DNA of 64,000 nt, taken from positions 188,430,491 through 188,494,490 of the forward strand of contig NC_133661.1 in assembly GCF_037893015.1 (NCBI RefSeq). The letters are read 5' to 3'. Below the pieces are notes generated by a model. That model worked only from the letters and a program-made list of their open reading frames with translations, ran no database searches and was not told the DNA's origin. Below are positions 58,881 through 64,000 of the stretch, one piece after another; within the stretch, counting starts at the first letter, position 1, and every line of letters starts with the position of its first letter. This DNA is from Macrotis lagotis (Eukaryota > Chordata > Mammalia > Peramelemorphia > Peramelidae). Both the position numbers and the translations under genes were made by a program.

Positions 58881-60110
58881 AATTAAATAAAAAAAGGTAA
58901 ATGAAAAAAACAAAATTGTTTTACACAATTATTCCATTTACACAATGATTCCATAAAAGGGAAGCTATAAGAATTCTAATTATTTAGAACATTACTTCTC
59001 TAAGGAAAATTACAGGGTAGAATATAATAGAAGAGAATGAACCTAAAGGATCTAGATATAATTATCTCTCAATTGAAGAGGTCCAAGAACACATCACTAT
59101 ATTTGAGACAAAAAGCCCCTAAAAAAGCATGGATGTTAACTTTAATTAAAGTGTCTCATTACATTTTGACTCATTTTAATCACAAGATGCTAAGCTAACT
59201 CCCTCTTGTCTAATTGAGGGCATCATAAACTGTGAAGACATAAGACAGTGTCTCTGTTACTTACAATCATTTGTGTAGTTCTCAGTGAAGACCTCCCGAG
59301 CTGAGCTTCCCAGTACTTTGAAATCTTCAAGATTTTTGCAGTTAATTAGATCAGGATCCTGTGCTACACATACCAAAGGGTTAAGTACCCTGGGTGGTGG
59401 TGATGGGTGGGGGGGGGGTAAAGTGGGAGCTATAATAGTCCTTGGTTAACATAACAGGATGTGAAAGTGTGAAAGAAAATAGGCCTGGGGGGTAGGAGCA
59501 CAAAGTTCATGAACTAATAGGGCTTTGGATGATATTTTGGCTTGTGAGGAGGGTTGTGTGAATTTGACAGATACTTGTAAAGGGAATAAGGTAAAAAAAT
59601 GATTATAATTATAATTTGATGCAATTTGAGTCAATAATGTTTATCAAGCAATCAAATAAACAATCTGTGATGATATCTTGATAACAATAGGAGCTTATCA
59701 AGGAATCAAGTAATCAAACTCTGATTGATGATATCTGTTTAATAATATTAGAGGAGCAAGGGAAGAGGTAGAAAGATTTATAATTTTAGAGGGAAAGAAG
59801 GGAGTATGTGGATGCTGAGTAAATTCTATTCAATAGATTTAGCCCAATGAGGGAATAAGATACATTCCCACTTGGATTTAAAATTCTAACTTAATATACA
59901 GGGAAGGGGTGAACTGAGAATGGGAAAGATAAGAAGAAGGGACTGATAAAAGGGAAGGGAAGGTATAAGTGGAAAGAAACTCTAAGTGAAATTTTTAAAA
60001 GAAAAGGCAAAAGGCAAAGGTAGTAAAATTTTGGTGAGGAGAAAAAGAAGAGATAAATAAGAGAAAAGGAAAGACATAAATATAAATGGATAAAGATAGC
60101 ATGGAGGGAA
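58881..60110 (+). other. L1 spacer with unassigned part
   Basis: About 59130-59880 has no clear counterpart in the other L1 spacers and may be an inserted unknown repeat. 59890-60075 is the purine-rich block (AAAGGGAAGGGAAGG, AGAGAAAAGGAAAGA). No genes seen. Confidence 0.5.
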
Positions 60111-60119
60111 ATACATAAA

Positions 60120-63100
60120 CAGTAATTTTAACTGTAAATGTGAATGGGATGAACTGTCCCATAAAACAGAAATATATAGGAGAATGGATTAAAAACCAGA
60201 ATCCTACAATACGTTGTTAATAAGAAGCACATTTGAAGCAGAGAGATACACACAGGGTAAAGGTAAAAAGTTGGAGTAAAATATATTATGCCTCAGTGGC
60301 AGTACAAAAATCTACAGTAACAATCCCAGGCTCAGGCAAAGTAAAAGCAAAAAATCAATCTCATTAAAAGGGATAAGGAAGGAAACTACATCTTCTTAAA
60401 AGGCACAATTGGAAATGAAGCTGTATCATTACTAAACATGTATGCACCTAGTGGTATAGCATCCAGATTCCTAGAGGAAAACTGAGTGAATTACAAGGAG
60501 AAATAGACAACAAAACATTAATAATGGGAGACCTCAATCTCCTTCTCTCAGAAGTGGATAAATCTAACAACAAAATAAACAAGAAGGAACTTAAGAAGGT
60601 GAATGAAATCTTAGAAAACATAGATATGTTAGACCTCTGGAGAAAACTTAATGGAGATAGAAAAGAATGTGCCTTTGTCTCAGCAGTACATTGCACCTTC
60701 ACCAAAACTGACCTTATACTAGGACACAAAATCCTTACAATCAAATTCAGAAAAAGAGAAATAATAAATACACACTTCACAGATAATAATGCAATAAAAT
60801 TGCATGTAATAAAGCATCATGGAAAGATAAATGAAAAACTAATTGCAAATTAAATAATGGGTGGATTAAATAGCAAATAATAGAAATAATCAATAATTAT
60901 ATCCAAGAGCATGATAATAATGGATATTGTACCAAAATTATGGCATGCAACCAAGGCAGTTTTGAAGGGAAACTTTATATCTCTAAATGACTGAAATAGA
61001 GAAAGAGGAGATCAATGAATTGGGTGTGCAAATAAAAAAAGCTGGAAAAAGAGCAAATTAAAGATCCCCAATTAAATTCCAAATTAGAAATTCTGAAAGT
61101 CAAGGGAGATATAAATAAAATGGAAAGCAAGAAAACCATTGATCACATAAATAAACTAAGAGGTGGCTTTAGAAAAAAGTCAATTGAAATAGACAAACCT
61201 CTGTTTAATCTGATTAAAAAAGGATAAAAATAACCAAATTACCAGTAGTAAAATGAAAACGGTGAACTAACCACCTATGAGGAGAGAATTAAAGAGATAA
61301 TTCAGAACAACTTTGCTGAATAATATGCCAATAAATTGTACCATTTCAGTGATATGGATGAATATTTACAAAAATATAAACTGCCTAATTTAATAGAAGA
61401 GGAAATCAATTACTTAACCCCATTTCAGAAAAAGAAATTGAAGAAAAAGTCAATAAACTCCCTAAGAAAATTTCTCCAGGTTCAGATGGATTTACAAGTG
61501 TATTCTACAAAACAATTAAACAAAAACTAATTCCTATTAAGTATAAACTATTTTAAAAAATAGGAGAGGAAGGAGTATTGCCAACCTTTATTTATAACAC
61601 CAACATGTTGCTCATACCAAAACCAGGAAGAACCAAGATAGACAAAGAAAATTGTAGGCAAATTTTGCTAATGAATAATGAAGCAAAAATCTTAAGTAAA
61701 ATTTTAACAATGAGATCATAGCAAGTTATTACCAGGATACTACACCATGGTCAGTTTGGCTTTATAGTGGGAAGGTTGGGATGATTCAGCACTCAACACA
61801 TTTAAACATATCAAGACTAAAACCAACAGAAATCATATGATTATTTCAACAGATGCTGGAAAAGCCTTTGATAAATTACAACACTCATTCCAAATAAAAA
61901 CACTAGGAAGTTTAGGAATAAATGAGGTTTTCCTTAAAATAATAAATAGTATTTATCTAAAATATCAGCAAATATTATATTTAATGGGAAAATATTCAGA
62001 ACATTTCTAATAAATTCAGGGGTATAACAAGGATGCCCATTATCACCATTATTATTCAATATAGTATTGGAAATCCTTGCAGAAGCAAAAAAAGAGAAGA
62101 ATAAAAACCTGAAGGAATCAGAATTGGCAACTGGGAAGCAAAATTTTCACTCCATGCAGATGATATGCTGGTATACCTAAAAAACATGAGAAAATAATCT
62201 AAAAAACTCCTTGAAACAATTAACAAATTCATCAAAGTAACAGGATATAAAAAAACCCACATATATGATCAGGATTACTATATATGAAGATCAAAGCCCA
62301 AGAACAAGAGATAGAGAAATTCCATTTAAAATAACTCTAGACAACAATAAATACTTGGGAATCTACCTCCCAAGACAAACAGAAATTATATGAGCACAAT
62401 TATAAAGCTCTCCTCACCCAAATAAAGTCAAATCTAATAACTGGAAAAATGTCAAATGCTCATGGTTAGGTCGAGCTAATACAATAAAAATGACAATCCT
62501 ACCCAAATTAAAATATTTATTCAGTGCAATAGACATCAAACTATGAAATAACTCCTTTACCAAGCTAGAAAAAGAGTAACAAAATTCATCTGGAGCAATA
62601 AAAGGGCAAAAATAAATGAAATGAAAAAAATGTAAAGGAATATGGCCTAGCTATACTAGATCTAAAACTATACTATAAAGCAGCATTCATCAAAACTGCC
62701 TGGTACTGGTTAAGAAATAAGAGTGATGGATCAGTAAATTAGGATAGGCTCAAAAGAAACACAGTAAATGAAAACAACAATCTACTATTTGACAAACCCC
62801 AAAATATTAGCCTCTGGGATAATAACTCACTATTTGACAAAAAATGTTGGGCAAACTGGAAAATAGAATGGCAAAAACTCAGCATAGATACACATCTCAC
62901 ACCCTAAACCAAAATAAAGTCAAAATGGGTATAGAATTTAGACATAAAGAACAATACTATAGATTAATTAATATACCAAAAATACTCTAAACATCTGATC
63001 TATGGAAAATTTTATGATCAAAGAACAATTAGAGCACATTATAAAATGCAAAATGAATGATTTTGGCTATATTAAATTAAAACATTTTTGCACTAACAAA

Positions 63101-63500
63101 ATAATGCTGCCAAAATTAGAAGAAAAGAGAAAGCTAGGAAACAATCTTCACAACCAGGAGTTCTGATAAAGGTATCATTTCTAAAATATACAGAGAATTG
63201 AATCAAATTTTTAAGGTCACAAATCATTCCCCAATTGATAAATGGTTAAATGATATGAACAGACAGTTTTCAAATGAAGAAATTAAAAGTAAATATGATC
63301 ATATGAAAAAATGCTACAAATCACTTTTGGTTACAGAAATGCAAATTTAAACAACAATGAGATATTATCTCACCTATTAGATTATCCCAGATGAGGAAAA
63401 AGGGAAGATGATCAAGGTTGGAGAGGTGGACTTGTGAACAAATGCAACCTTTCTGGTGATCAATATGTAACTATGCCCAAGGGCAATAAAACTGTTCATA
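60120..63500 (+). pseudogene. L1 ORF2, broken
   Basis: Endonuclease from NVNGMNCP, with GDLNLLLSEVDKSNN in the frame 60524-60853. Reverse transcriptase pieces: STDAGKAFDKLQ at about 61846 and HADDMLVY at about 62155 (FADD changed to HADD, both Asp kept). C-terminal region to about 63490 with few of the usual cysteines left. Many stops and shifts. Confidence 0.85.
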
Positions 63501-63710
63501 CCTTTTGACCCTGCAATCCCAATTCTAGGACTACATCCAGAAGAAATTATAAAAAAATGGGAGAAGTCCTATGTGTTACAAAATATTTACAACAGGTCAT
63601 TTTGACATGGTAAAGAATTGGAACTGCTGCTCATCATTTGGGGAATGCCTAAACAAGTTATGGTATAATAAAAATATGGAATATTATTATTCTATAAGAA
63701 ACTATGAATG

Positions 63711-63863
63711 AGGGGTGGCTATGTGGCGCAGTGGATAAAGCACCGGCCCTGGAGTCAGGAGTACCTGGGTTCAAATCCGGTCTCAGACACTTAATAATTA
63801 CCTAGTTGTGTGGCTTTGGGCAAGCCCCTTAACCCTGTTTGCCTTGAAAAAACCTAAAAAAAA
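63711..63863 (+). mobile_element. CORE-SINE, plus strand, well preserved
   Basis: Closest to a consensus in the window: GGGGTGGCTATGTGGCGCAG, CACCGGCCCTGGAGTCAGG, B box GGGTTCAAATCCGG, core and tail CCTTGAAAAAACCTAAAAA. Weak TSD (TATGAATG / TATAAATG). Inserted in the L1. Confidence 0.93.
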
Positions 63864-64000
63864 ATTATAAATGGTCAGATTCTAGAGAAACATGGAAACA
63901 TGGAATGACTTATGGGATCTGATGCTGAGGGAAGGGAGTAGAACCAAAAGAACAATGTGCACATCAGCAACATTATGAGATGAACAACCTTATTGGAAAC

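Larger units (their letters stand above)
58100..64000 (+). mobile_element. L1 copy running off the window
   Basis: ORF1 remnant (58150-58880), spacer with purine-rich block (59890-60075), ORF2 from about 60120, and the start of the 3' part with a SINE at 63711. The right end is beyond the window. All frames are broken. Confidence 0.82.

Overview
This window is vertebrate nuclear DNA, almost certainly from a marsupial. It is AT-rich and has no prokaryotic-style gene packing. It is crowded with LINE-1 copies, half-LINE copies that have ORF1 but no ORF2, and tRNA-derived SINEs with a MIR-type core in the forms characteristic of marsupials. One single-exon olfactory receptor gene is present. The SINE wording, in particular a 3' end running through a CTTAATAATTACC block into a CCTTGCAAAAACCTAAAA-like tail, makes me lean to an Australian (dasyurid-like) marsupial rather than an opossum. 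I cannot settle that by eye.

Layout. 1-1.9 kb: antisense LINE fragments. 1.97-11.3 kb: a plus-strand half-LINE (5'UTR, ORF1, 3'UTR, no ORF2) split inside ORF1 by a full-length 6.7-kb L1 with a 13-bp target-site duplication (TSD). 11.45-14.5 kb: a second half-LINE of the same family in antisense, carrying SINEs. 14.5-15.9 kb: antisense L1 3' end. 15.9-20.8 kb: plus L1 lacking ORF1. 20.8-21.9 kb: antisense L1 endonuclease fragment. 21.9-26.6 kb: plus L1 with ORF1 and a truncated ORF2. 26.6-29.8 kb: antisense ORF1/5'UTR fragments. 29.8-39.3 kb: the least repeat-dense part, with SINEs, L2-like fragments, microsatellites and a processed pseudogene of HNRNPC. 39.3-42.0 kb: another antisense half-LINE with a large TTTTC expansion. 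42.5-43.5 kb: the intact olfactory receptor gene, the only convincing functional protein-coding gene. 43.6-46.1 kb: sparse sequence and SINEs. 46.1-51.6 kb: antisense LINE copies. 51.6-57.8 kb: a decayed class II (ERVK/betaretrovirus-like) provirus on the minus strand with both LTRs, a 6-bp TSD and remnants of gag, RNase H, integrase and env. 57.8-58.1 kb: resumption of the antisense L1 it landed in. 58.1-64 kb: plus L1 running off the window.

I see no operon, CRISPR array, toxin-antitoxin or other novel multi-gene system. The points of interest are structural: the half-LINE family shown by copies sharing one ORF1-to-3'UTR junction, a purine-rich block upstream of ORF2 in four L1 copies, a YY1-like motif at LINE 5' ends, a target sequence present in three copies around two SINEs, an odd env arrangement in the provirus, and an HNRNPC retrocopy. 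Coordinates of repeat boundaries are by-eye estimates, usually good to 10-30 bp.
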